A stretch of DNA of 22,817 nucleotides from Phycisphaerales bacterium UBA7812 (GTDB lineage: Bacteria; Planctomycetota; Phycisphaerae; Phycisphaerales; UBA1924): NCBI GenBank assembly GCA_002480345.1, contig DLBY01000041.1, positions 1 to 22,817 on the forward strand, read 5' to 3'. Shown here piece after piece: positions 14,428 through 22,817 of this stretch. Each line of letters begins with the position of its first letter. Positions within the stretch are counted from its first letter, which is position 1. Both the position numbers and the translations under genes were made by a program. The notes below the pieces were generated by a model. That model was not told where the DNA came from and searched no databases. It saw nothing but the letters and a program-made list of their open reading frames with translations.

Positions 14428-16251
14428 TTATCCCGCGGGGTCGGACGCGGGCTCGCGGGTCGCTTTCGTCGCCTCGTCTTCAGCGGGCGTGCTGCCCCCC
14501 GAAGCTTCATCGGGTGAGACCGGCGCCGTCGACGCGGTTTCGGTCTGGGCGGCCTCGGGCTTCGCGGCCTGGTCGCTGGCGCCGGCGTCGGCCTTCGCGC
14601 TCGACTCGTCGGACGACCCGGACGAGGTCGTGGGGATGCCCGCGGGCGGGCCGCCCCGTCCACCCGGACGCATGCCCGGACGGGCGCGCCGGGGCGCGAT
14701 CGGGTTGCCGTCCTCGTCGAGGGCGTACCCCGCGTCGGCGAGTTGCTGCGCGTCCCAAGGCTCCTCGACGACCTCTCCCGGCATCGGGTCGCGCAGCAGC
14801 ACCTCGGTCCCGGGCTCGAGGCCCGCGAGGATCTCGGCGTGCAGGTCGCTCCGCCGACCGAGATTCACCGGGCGTCGGACATACCGCCCGCTCTCCGGGA
14901 CGAGGACATACCGCACCGGACCGTCGGAGAAGACCGCCTGCACCGGCACGGCGAGAGCCTGTTCAACGGTGCCCAGAATCAACTCGGCCTGGCAGCGCAT
15001 CGAGGGCTTGAGGTCTTCGCTGTAGGGCCCGGGCTCGACGCGGACCCGGACCGTGTACTCGCGTCGGTTGGGATCGCGCCAGCCCCCGGTTTCCGCGAGC
15101 AGCCCGATGGTCTCGACCTGCCCCGGGATGGTCAGGTCGCCCATCGCCTCGACCTTGATGTTCGCCCGCTGACCCGGGCGGACACGCCCCGCGAGCGATT
15201 CGTGCACCTTGACCGACGCGATCATCTCGCTCGTGTCGGGGAGCGCGATGATCAGGTCGTTGTTGCGGATCTGCCGCCCCACCGCGATGGGCCCCTCGTT
15301 CTGGGAGCGCCAGTCGTCGCTCTGGACCGTGGAGCCGTAGACGACGAGCCCGTCGGTCGGCGCGGTGATGGTGCAGGCCTCGAACTGGGCGGTCCATTCC
15401 GCGAGGCGTTCCTCGCGTCGCCCGACCTGGACGGCGCGGTTCTGGCGCGCCGAGTCCCGGTTCTTGAGGTTGATCTGGTTGGACTTCTCGACGCGGATGA
15501 GCTCCTGACGCGCCTGCTGGAGATCGCTGAGGCGCTGCTCGTGGTCCCGCTTCATCTGGTAGTTCTCGTAGACCTCGCGGTCGAGCTTCGCGGTCTCGTA
15601 CGCGGCCTCCGCCTCGAGCAGGGCGATCTCGTCGCGCTTCCATTCGTCGTAGGAGATGAAGTTCTTCTCGTAGAGCTCGTCGCTCTTCGCCTTCTTTTCC
15701 TTGAGGCGCTCGAGGTCGCGCGAGGCCTTCTCCACCGCGGTGTCGAACTGCTTGAGCTGCTTGACCTTGTCCCCGTTCTCCCACTGCTGGAGCGCGAGCT
15801 CGGCGAGTTCGACCGCGAGCTGCGCGTTCTGCAGGCTCGCCGCGTTGTCGGAGACCTGAATGTCATAGGCGGTCTCCGCGGCTTCGAGGTTCAGGCGCGC
15901 CTCGGAGAGCTGGAGCTCCTCTTCCTCGATCTCACGCTTGATCTCATCGGAGTTCAGCCGCACGAGCACATCGCCCGCCTTGACCCGTGAACCCTCCGGG
16001 ACGATCTCGACGATCGCGGTCTGCCGCTCGACATTGCTGCGGAGTTCGACCCGATCACGCGCCTCAAGCTCGCCCGTCGCGAGGGTCGCGATCTCGAAGT
16101 CGCGCACCTCGGCCTCCGCGAGCTGGACCGCCGCGGTGTCGCTCGAGCCCGTCTGCTGATCGCACCCGGTCAGGGCACCAACACTGATCGCAAGGGACGC
16201 GGCAAGCGCCACGGCAAGGGCGGGTCGGAGAGCGCGGGTTCTGGTCTTCAT
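14428..16251 (-). CDS. HlyD/MacA-type efflux adaptor lipoprotein
   Basis: A 607-residue periplasmic adaptor (membrane fusion protein) that would link an inner-membrane ABC or RND pump to an outer-membrane channel. The signal peptide ends in lipobox LTGC (Cys30). A lipoyl half-motif (VEIVPEGSRVKAGDVLVRL) is at about 81-99 and its partner (CTITAPTDGLVVYG) at about 313-326. Between them is a long helical hairpin of about 210 residues rich in Glu, Lys and Leu, unusually long for MacA-like proteins. Beta-barrel and membrane-proximal domains follow to about 510. The last 90 residues are a disordered Gly/Pro/Arg then Ala/Ser/Glu/Thr tail. The ATG at 16251 begins the signal peptide, with GGAAAG 8-9 bp before it. 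No transporter gene is adjacent: downstream is a convergent gene and upstream a divergent one, so partners must be encoded elsewhere. Confidence 0.9.
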   Translation of the reverse strand: MKTRTRALRPALAVALAASLAISVGALTGCDQQTGSSDTAAVQLAEAEVRDFEIATLATGELEARDRVELRSNVERQTAIVEIVPEGSRVKAGDVLVRLNSDEIKREIEEEELQLSEARLNLEAAETAYDIQVSDNAASLQNAQLAVELAELALQQWENGDKVKQLKQFDTAVEKASRDLERLKEKKAKSDELYEKNFISYDEWKRDEIALLEAEAAYETAKLDREVYENYQMKRDHEQRLSDLQQARQELIRVEKSNQINLKNRDSARQNRAVQVGRREERLAEWTAQFEACTITAPTDGLVVYGSTVQSDDWRSQNEGPIAVGRQIRNNDLIIALPDTSEMIASVKVHESLAGRVRPGQRANIKVEAMGDLTIPGQVETIGLLAETGGWRDPNRREYTVRVRVEPGPYSEDLKPSMRCQAELILGTVEQALAVPVQAVFSDGPVRYVLVPESGRYVRRPVNLGRRSDLHAEILAGLEPGTEVLLRDPMPGEVVEEPWDAQQLADAGYALDEDGNPIAPRRARPGMRPGGRGGPPAGIPTTSSGSSDESSAKADAGASDQAAKPEAAQTETASTAPVSPDEASGGSTPAEDEATKATREPASDPAG

Positions 16252-16483
16252 CGGGTCTGCTTTCCGTCTCGTCGTCTTCGGGCTCGCGGGATGCACTCAG
16301 GCGATACCGCGGAGATCCGCCCGAGTTCGGCCGGGCGGTTGGCATGCGAATCGTCGCATCCCGGCGTCGGGATTCGGGACGGCAGCCCCTTCCCGACCGT
16401 TCATCGGGACGCAGGGAACTGTACTCTCCGGCATCCCACGGGGATTCTCGCCCTGGAAAACCTCTGAACCCGGCGTTTTGTTC

Positions 16484-17254
16484 ATGTCAACACCGAATGA
16501 CAACCAGATTGTGGGATCCGGTCATGGCATCCTCGTCGTGGTCGCCGCCCCGGTGGAAGCGAATGCTGTTCGTGTTGCGTTTGGAACTCCCGAGCGATCG
16601 GATGGGGGCCCCGACGAACCGTGGAAACGCGAAACGCTCGCGCCGGGGTTCGATCTGATCGTCACCGGTGTCGGGAAAGCTCAGGCGGCGGGCGGGACCG
16701 CGTGGGCGTACGACCCCGCGCGGCACCGAGGCGTCGTGAGCATCGGGATAGGCGGGGCGTTGCCCGCCCGGGAACCGGCCCGCATCGGAGACACGGTCCT
16801 CGCGACGCGGTCCGTCTTCGCGGATGAGGGGGTGTGCGCACCGGATCGGTTCATTCCGATCGAGGCCATCGGGTTCGGGGCCGGGCGGTCGACGGGCGGG
16901 TTCGGGCCCGACGGGATGGCGTGTGCGCCCGCATGGGCGGATGCCCTCGCGTCGGTCTGCACGCATCGGGGTGTGATCGCGACGGTGTCCTCGTGCTCGG
17001 GGACCGATAACGCGGCACGGCGGGTCGCGATGCAGACGGGCGCGATTGCGGAGAACATGGAGGGCGCGGCGGTCGCGGCGGCGCTCAGCCGACTCGAATC
17101 GCCGCCTCTCTTCGCGGAAATCCGGGTGATCAGCAACACGACGGGGGACCGCGAGCACCAGAACTGGGACCTGGAGCGGGCCCTCGCGGTGCTCCGCGAG
17201 ACCGCGGAGCGGGTCGCCCGCGCCCTCGAAACGGGTGACGGAAACCGTGCCTGA
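16484..17254 (+). CDS. mqnB: Futalosine hydrolase
   Basis: A 256-residue nucleosidase of the purine phosphorylase/MTAN superfamily. MqnB splits futalosine into hypoxanthine and dehypoxanthine futalosine, an early step of the alternative menaquinone pathway. Diagnostic stretches are ILVVVAAPVEANAV (16-29), TGVGKAQAA (61-69), SIGIGGAL with ATRSVFADEGV (86-117), ATVSSCSGTDNAARRV (166-181), the purine/ribose-binding ENMEGAA (Glu193) and SNTTGDR with likely catalytic Asp222. MTAN would lack the CSGTD and NTTGDR segments, so futalosine hydrolase is favoured. The ATG at 16484 is chosen; a TTG lies 6 bp earlier. The ribosome site is poor and GTG at about 16511 is possible. Divergent from the efflux adaptor gene, probably transcribed alone; other mqn genes are not in the window. 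Confidence 0.9.
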   Translation: MSTPNDNQIVGSGHGILVVVAAPVEANAVRVAFGTPERSDGGPDEPWKRETLAPGFDLIVTGVGKAQAAGGTAWAYDPARHRGVVSIGIGGALPAREPARIGDTVLATRSVFADEGVCAPDRFIPIEAIGFGAGRSTGGFGPDGMACAPAWADALASVCTHRGVIATVSSCSGTDNAARRVAMQTGAIAENMEGAAVAAALSRLESPPLFAEIRVISNTTGDREHQNWDLERALAVLRETAERVARALETGDGNRA

Positions 17255-17279
17255 ACACGCGACTTCTATTCCGGACCTC

Positions 17280-17287
17280 TATAGAAT
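17280..17287 (+). promoter_or_regulatory. Candidate -10 element upstream of acs
   Basis: TATAGAAT at 17280-17287 is one of the most A+T-rich octamers in the window and is about 87 bp before the acs ATG. No convincing -35 is seen at the right distance. Confidence 0.3.
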
Positions 17288-17320
17288 GATTTACTCGTGA
17301 CCGCGGGCGTCGCGGCCCTG

Positions 17321-17341
17321 GAGGGTGGTGTCAGCACCCTC
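17321..17341 (+). other. Hairpin in the acs leader
   Basis: A 7-bp perfect inverted repeat (17321-17327 with 17335-17341, 7-nt loop) lies 33 bp before the acs ATG. It may be a leader structure or a weak terminator for mqnB; no T-run follows. Confidence 0.3.
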
Positions 17342-17373
17342 GGCGCGTCGCTCGACAGCTTGAGGACGCCGCT

Positions 17374-19452
<2,079 letters not shown>

Positions 19453-19484
19453 GCTCGGCGCCTGAGCCCGACTCCCTGAAAGAG

Positions 19485-19524
19485 GACCGCCCCGGACCGT
19501 TCAGCGCCCGGGGCGGTCTTGTTT
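19485..19524 (+). terminator. Intrinsic terminator of acs
   Basis: A perfect 11-bp G+C-rich stem (19485-19495 with 19508-19518), 12-nt loop, followed by TTGTTTC. It starts 33 bp after the acs stop codon. Confidence 0.85.
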
Positions 19525-19580
19525 CATCATCTCGCGAAATCTGTTCGATCCAGAATCTTTGTGCGCCCAGCCGAAACAGC

Positions 19581-19609
19581 CTGAAACAAGGCCAAGGAGC
19601 CGATATCGT
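19581..19609 (+). promoter_or_regulatory. Candidate amt-glnK promoter
   Basis: CTGAAA (19581-19586) and TATCGT (19604-19609) are 17 bp apart, each matching four of six sigma-70 positions, leaving a very short leader. I see no sigma-54 (GG-N10-GC) element, which nitrogen-regulated amt genes of proteobacteria often have. The words CCGAAACAG and CTGAAACAAG repeat just upstream. Confidence 0.25.
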
Positions 19610-19631
19610 CTGCCCTTTCCAGGGGATGCTC

Positions 19632-21005
19632 ATGAACCGGATGAACAGCAGGGCGGGCGCGATCGTTGCTGGTGTATTGGCTGTGTGCACAGCATGTGCC
19701 TGGGGGCAGGACGGGGTCGCGACGGACGCGGCCTCCGCCGCGGCGAGCGCGGACGCGGCGCTCGCGGAACTGAGCCTGCTGGCGAATAACCTCTGGATGC
19801 TCGTCGCGACGGTGCTCGTTTTCGCGATGCACCTGGGCTTCGCGATGCTGGAGAGCGGGCTCACGCAGGCGAAGAACACCGTCAACATCCTGTTCAAGAA
19901 CACCGCGATCGTCGGGATCGGGCTGCTCACCTACGCGCTGTGCGGGTTCAACCTGATGTACCCGGGCGAGGACTTCGCGGGCGCGCTGTTCGGCTTCGCG
20001 GGCTTCGGGGTCGCGTTGCCCGAGGGGTACGACCCGCTCACCTACGCCGACGGCGGGTACACCTACTGGACGGACTTCATCTTCCAGGGCATGTTCGCGG
20101 CGACCGCGGCGACGATCGTCTCGGGCGCCGTCGCGGAGCGCGTCAAGATCGGGCCCTTCCTGCTCTTCAGCACGCTGTATGTCGCGGTGATCTACCCGAT
20201 CGTCGGCATGTGGAAATGGGGCGGGGGCTGGCTCGAGGTGGAGGGCTTCCACGATTTCGCGGGCTCGACGATCGTGCACTCCGTCGGGGGCTGGGCCGCC
20301 CTCGCGGGGGTGATCGTGCTGGGCCCGCGCATCGGCAAGTACATCCCGGTTGAGCACGGCAAGGGCTTCATCCTCCGCCCCATCATGGGGCACAGCATGC
20401 CGCTCGCGACGATCGGCGTCTTCCTGCTCTGGTTCGGCTGGTTCGGGTTCAACGGGGGATCGGTGCTCAATGCCGACCCCGAGAGCGTGAGCCTGGTGTT
20501 CGTCACAACCTCGCTCGCGGCCGCGGCGGGGATCCTCGGCGCGATGATCCCCTCGTGGATCATCGAGAAGAAGCCCGATCTGTCGATGACGCTCAACGGC
20601 GTGCTCGCGGGCCTGGTGGGCGTGACGGCGGGCGCGGATGTCGTGACGCCCATGGAAGCGATCGTCATCGGGTTCATCGCGGGGGTGATCGTCGTGCTCG
20701 CGATCATCGGGCTCGATCGGGCCCGCCTCGACGATCCCGTCGGCGCGATCAGCGTGCACCTGCTCTGCGGGATCTGGGGCACGCTGGCGACCGGCATCTG
20801 GGGCGAGGGCAAGAGCCTCGTCCCCCAGCTCATGGGCATCGGCGCGACGGCGCTGCTCTGCTTCCCCGCGGCGATGGTGATCTTCCTGGCGCTCAAGCAC
20901 ACCGTGGGCCTGCGCGTCAGCCGCCAGGAGGAACTGGGCGGGCTGGACATCGGCGAGCACGGCATGGAGGCCTACGCGGGCTTCCAGTTCTTCACCACGC
21001 GGTAA
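19632..21005 (+). CDS. amt: Ammonium transporter Amt
   Basis: A 457-residue Amt/AmtB channel that moves ammonium across the inner membrane and probably forms a trimer. A cleavable signal peptide (likely cut near ACAWG-Q26) precedes a short Ala-rich linker and the eleven-helix core. Conserved features are HLGFAMLESG at about 67-76, DFAGSTIVH with Asp208 and His216, and VHLLCGIWG with His376; the two histidines match the twin pore histidines His168 and His318 of E. coli AmtB. The C-terminal tail ends QEELGGLDIGEHGMEAY, the usual PII-contacting element. The ATG at 19632 is preferred over 19626 because AGGGG at 19621-19625 is correctly spaced only for the former; 19641 is also possible. The glnK gene follows 26 bp later, the classic amtB-glnK pairing. 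Confidence 0.96.
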   Translation: MNRMNSRAGAIVAGVLAVCTACAWGQDGVATDAASAAASADAALAELSLLANNLWMLVATVLVFAMHLGFAMLESGLTQAKNTVNILFKNTAIVGIGLLTYALCGFNLMYPGEDFAGALFGFAGFGVALPEGYDPLTYADGGYTYWTDFIFQGMFAATAATIVSGAVAERVKIGPFLLFSTLYVAVIYPIVGMWKWGGGWLEVEGFHDFAGSTIVHSVGGWAALAGVIVLGPRIGKYIPVEHGKGFILRPIMGHSMPLATIGVFLLWFGWFGFNGGSVLNADPESVSLVFVTTSLAAAAGILGAMIPSWIIEKKPDLSMTLNGVLAGLVGVTAGADVVTPMEAIVIGFIAGVIVVLAIIGLDRARLDDPVGAISVHLLCGIWGTLATGIWGEGKSLVPQLMGIGATALLCFPAAMVIFLALKHTVGLRVSRQEELGGLDIGEHGMEAYAGFQFFTTR

Positions 21006-21031
21006 CGCCCGCCGCACACCGGAGACGACCG

Positions 21032-21391
21032 ATGAAACTGATCATCGCCTACTTCAAGCCCGAGGTCTTCACGGATGTGAAGCAGGCCCTGCTCCGCGCC
21101 GACATCACCAAGATGAGCGTGACCAACGCGCTGGGGTGCGGGGCCGAGAAGGGCTACCACGAGTCCTACCGCGGCGCCGACATCGAGATCGACATGCTCA
21201 AGAAGGTCCGCCTCGAGATCGCGGTCAACGACGAGTTCCTCCAGCCCGCGATCGACGCGATCATGGAGCACGCCCAGACCGACTGGCCCGATCACGCGGG
21301 CGACCACGGAGACGGCAAGATCTTCGTCGTCCCCCTCGAAGACTGCATCCGCGTGCGCACGGGCCTGCGGGGCAAGGAAGCGATCGGGTGA
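21032..21391 (+). CDS. glnK: PII nitrogen regulatory protein, GlnK-like
   Basis: A 119-residue PII protein, a trimeric sensor of ATP/ADP and 2-oxoglutarate that blocks Amt when nitrogen is plentiful. It starts MKLIIAYFKPE as usual; the T-loop spans about 36-55 and GDGKIFV closes the nucleotide site. Arg47, which plugs the AmtB pore in E. coli, and Lys58 are conserved. Two standard residues differ: position 51, the uridylylated Tyr of proteobacterial PII, is Ile, and position 39, where Gln helps bind Mg-2-oxoglutarate, is Glu (motif GCGAEKG, not GRGRQKG). About seven extra residues sit before GDHGDGK. So it probably regulates Amt through ligand binding, without uridylylation at this site. It is 26 bp after amt with GGAG at 21021-21024, hence cotranscribed. 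Confidence 0.95.
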   Translation: MKLIIAYFKPEVFTDVKQALLRADITKMSVTNALGCGAEKGYHESYRGADIEIDMLKKVRLEIAVNDEFLQPAIDAIMEHAQTDWPDHAGDHGDGKIFVVPLEDCIRVRTGLRGKEAIG

Positions 21392-21393
21392 TC

Positions 21394-21415
21394 GCGGCGC
21401 GTGGGGCTGCGCCGC
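21394..21415 (+). terminator. Hairpin after glnK, weak terminator
   Basis: A perfect 7-bp stem (21394-21400 with 21409-21415, 8-nt loop) begins 3 bp after the glnK stop codon. No T-run follows. Confidence 0.35.
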
Positions 21416-21463
21416 GCGGGACCGTCTGATAAGATTCGCCTTCCCGTGAAATCCCGGAAGTCG

Positions 21464-21492
21464 TGGATCTCTCACGCTCGAGCCGGTAGCCT
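21464..21492 (+). promoter_or_regulatory. Candidate promoter of the fibre-like lipoprotein gene
   Basis: TGGATC (21464-21469) and TAGCCT (21487-21492), 17-bp spacer, about 52 bp before the ATG. The CCGGTAGCCT core resembles those at 4875 and 14004. An alternative extended -10 (TGATAAGAT) is at 21427-21435. Confidence 0.3.
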
Positions 21493-21543
21493 GCTTGCCC
21501 CGGGGCGGGGGTCGTGTGCCCGGCGTTGATTGAGGAGAGAGAG

Positions 21544-22452
21544 ATGCCCACTTCGTTTGAATCGATGACCAATGGGCGGACCGCCGCGACCGGCATGCTG
21601 CTGCTGGGCTCACTCTTGGCGGGGTGCAGCTCCGCTCCCGGCACGCACCTGAACGCAGGACAGTTCGAGTCGCCCCACGCGTTCACCATGACCGCGGCGA
21701 TGCTGGGCGAGCCTGCGGTGAGCGCCGTCTTCACGGTGCAGGGCCGCCTGGAGGACGCGGGCGGGCCGGTCACCGACAACATCCCGGTGATCGCGTTGTA
21801 CCGCGAGACGGAGGCGGCGGGGGGCGAGGTCGTTTTCGAGACCCCCGTGCTCCCGCTGGTGGTGCAGGACGGCCTGTTCACCGTCGAGCTGCCGCTGCTG
21901 GAGGCGGAGGAGCTCGCGTTCGCGCCGGACCTGGAAGTCGTGTTCATCGACGCGGTGACCGAGGTTCCGATCGGGGCACCGATCGCCCTGCGGTTCACGC
22001 CGCGCGCGTGGGCCGCGGAGTTCGCCCGTTTCGCGGATACCGCGGCCTCCGCGGGGACCGCCGCGAGCGCGACGACCGCCGCGAGCGCGAACTCGGCGAG
22101 CTTCGCGACGAGCGCCGCCGTCGCGGACGCGCTGTCGGACCAGCAGACCATCGAGCCGGTTCTCGCCGCGGGGTTCTCCAACTACGGGTTCACCTACGAC
22201 GGGCTGCGGGCCACCCGCGTGGGCAACATGGTGTTCCTTTCGGGGACGGTACGGTCGGACACCGGCTCGACCGGCGTCTTCGCGACGCTCCCGCCGAGCA
22301 TGCACCCCCTCGGGCGGCACACCTTCAATGTCATCTCGGGCAACAGCACCACGCGTGTCGATGTGCGCGACAATGGCAGCCTTTTTCTGGTCAACCCGCC
22401 GAACAACGACTGGTTCAGCGTGTCGGGGATCGCCTATCCGGTGGCGCCGTGA
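21544..22452 (+). CDS. Lipoprotein with tail-fibre-like C-terminal domain
   Basis: A 302-residue secreted protein in three parts. Residues 1-28 are a lipoprotein signal ending LAGC (Cys28). Residues about 58-160 form a beta domain beginning FTVQGRLEDAGGPV, a pattern often seen in planctomycete and other bacterial surface proteins ('FTYQGxLxxxGxPV'). Residues about 162-200 are a low-complexity Ala/Ser/Thr stretch (TAASAGTAASATTAAS), which could be a coiled or fibrous stalk. The C-terminal 100 residues (from GFTYDGLRATRVGNMVFLSG) resemble the compact beta domains that end phage tail fibres and spikes: a 'GxVxLxGxV' strand, FATLPPSMHPLGRHTF, then VDVRDNGSLF and a final WFSVSGIAY. This likeness is by pattern only. 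It may be a surface fibre or adhesin. GGAGAGAGAG at 21533-21542 supports the ATG. Convergent with the ATPase gene, only 21 bp apart. Confidence 0.7.
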   Translation: MPTSFESMTNGRTAATGMLLLGSLLAGCSSAPGTHLNAGQFESPHAFTMTAAMLGEPAVSAVFTVQGRLEDAGGPVTDNIPVIALYRETEAAGGEVVFETPVLPLVVQDGLFTVELPLLEAEELAFAPDLEVVFIDAVTEVPIGAPIALRFTPRAWAAEFARFADTAASAGTAASATTAASANSASFATSAAVADALSDQQTIEPVLAAGFSNYGFTYDGLRATRVGNMVFLSGTVRSDTGSTGVFATLPPSMHPLGRHTFNVISGNSTTRVDVRDNGSLFLVNPPNNDWFSVSGIAYPVAP

Positions 22453-22473
22453 GTCCGACGCGAGCCGGGTTCG

Positions 22474-22817
22474 CTAATCCGCGGTCCGGTGGCGTTGATA
22501 CCCCAGCAGCCGCAGGCTGTTGAGCACCACGACGACCGTCGAGCCCTCGTGCAGCAGCACCGCGAGCGCGAGGGTCGCGAAGCCCAGCGCCCCGAGCGGG
22601 GCGACGACCGCGATCACGCCCAGCGCGATCACCAGGTTCTGCGTGATGATGCGGCGCGCGAACCGTGACAGACCGATCGCGCGAGGCAGGCGTCCCAGGT
22701 CGCTGCCCATGAGCACGATGTCCGCGGTCTCCATCGCGACATCGGCGCCCGCGCCGCCCATCGCGATGCCGACATCCGCCTGCGCGAGCGCCGGCGCGTC
22801 GTTCACCCCGTCGCCGG
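22474..22817 (-). CDS. Heavy-metal P1B-type ATPase, C-terminal part
   Basis: The C-terminal 114 or so residues of a P-type ATPase whose 5' part lies beyond the window. The first visible residues are GDGVNDAPALAQADVGIAMG, the hinge motif of all P-type ATPases, then GADVAMETADIVLM, typical of the P1B metal-exporting group. Two membrane helices follow, the second with HEGSTVVVVLNSLRLL. The His-Glu-Gly-Ser-Thr element is seen in ZntA/CadA-like zinc, cadmium or lead exporters, whereas copper pumps have a different last helix (MxxSS). The substrate is therefore probably a divalent metal, but the CPC/SPC motif that would decide lies outside. The TAG stop at 22474 is 21 bp from the stop of the convergent lipoprotein gene, with no terminator between them. 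Confidence 0.92.
   Translation of the reverse strand, partial: GDGVNDAPALAQADVGIAMGGAGADVAMETADIVLMGSDLGRLPRAIGLSRFARRIITQNLVIALGVIAVVAPLGALGFATLALAVLLHEGSTVVVVLNSLRLLGYQRHRTAD

Noticed and set aside
19527..21017. Long minus-strand open frame opposite amt
   Set aside because: Its composition is dominated by His, Asp, Arg and Glu, as expected for the antisense of membrane helices in G+C-rich DNA.
22036..22136. Ala/Ser/Thr stretch in the fibre-like lipoprotein as a DNA repeat or slippage tract
   Set aside because: The codons vary from copy to copy, so it is better read as a low-complexity protein segment than as a nucleotide repeat.

Overview
This is a 22.8-kb piece of a high-G+C bacterial chromosome, most likely from the Planctomycetota and probably the Phycisphaerae/Phycisphaerales. 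The main pointers are a secreted protein ending in a GC-type dockerin domain (two LSDVN repeats bounded by cysteines), the futalosine menaquinone enzyme MqnB, several secreted lipoproteins, and short, mostly single-gene transcription units on both strands. I see no tRNA, rRNA, CRISPR array, insertion sequence or prophage.

Layout. 1-1810: 3' part of a UvrD-type helicase fused to a PD-(D/E)XK nuclease. 1911-4784: secreted M16 zinc peptidase. 4987-6402: secreted GC-dockerin protein, followed by a 13-bp tandem repeat and two back-to-back terminators. 6594-7466 (-): a solitary atpG. 7874-9988: membrane-bound sensor phosphatase (Cache-HAMP-SpoIIE/PP2C). 9992-11498 (-): a two-gene unit of a renalase-like flavoprotein and a DUF2256-DUF3253 protein. 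11908-13335: Na+/H+ antiporter NhaA. 13441-13821 (-): small lipoprotein. 14068-14388: minimal DUF4157 putative metallopeptidase. 14428-16251 (-): lipoprotein HlyD-family efflux adaptor. 16484-17254: futalosine hydrolase MqnB. 17374-19452: acetyl-CoA synthetase. 19632-21391: amt-glnK ammonium uptake operon. 21544-22452: fibre-like lipoprotein. 22474-22817 (-): 3' part of a heavy-metal P-type ATPase.

Functionally the window is mainly housekeeping and envelope biology: DNA repair, periplasmic proteolysis, ion and ammonium transport, acetate activation, menaquinone synthesis and signalling. Only two clear gene pairs exist: renalase/DUF2256-DUF3253 and amt/glnK.

The strongest unexplained signal is a property of the whole sequence. 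Reading through it I found no ACGT tetranucleotide at all, although ACGA, ACGC, ACGG, CCGT, GCGT and TCGT are all abundant. Codon choice bends around it: Asp, Asn, His and Tyr take NAT codons before valine, where NAC is the usual choice elsewhere. This looks like long-term selection against a palindromic site, as a restriction or DNA-modification system would impose. Other points of interest are the solitary atpG, a PII protein lacking Tyr51 and Gln39, the free-standing DUF4157 core, and the renalase/DUF2256-DUF3253 pair.
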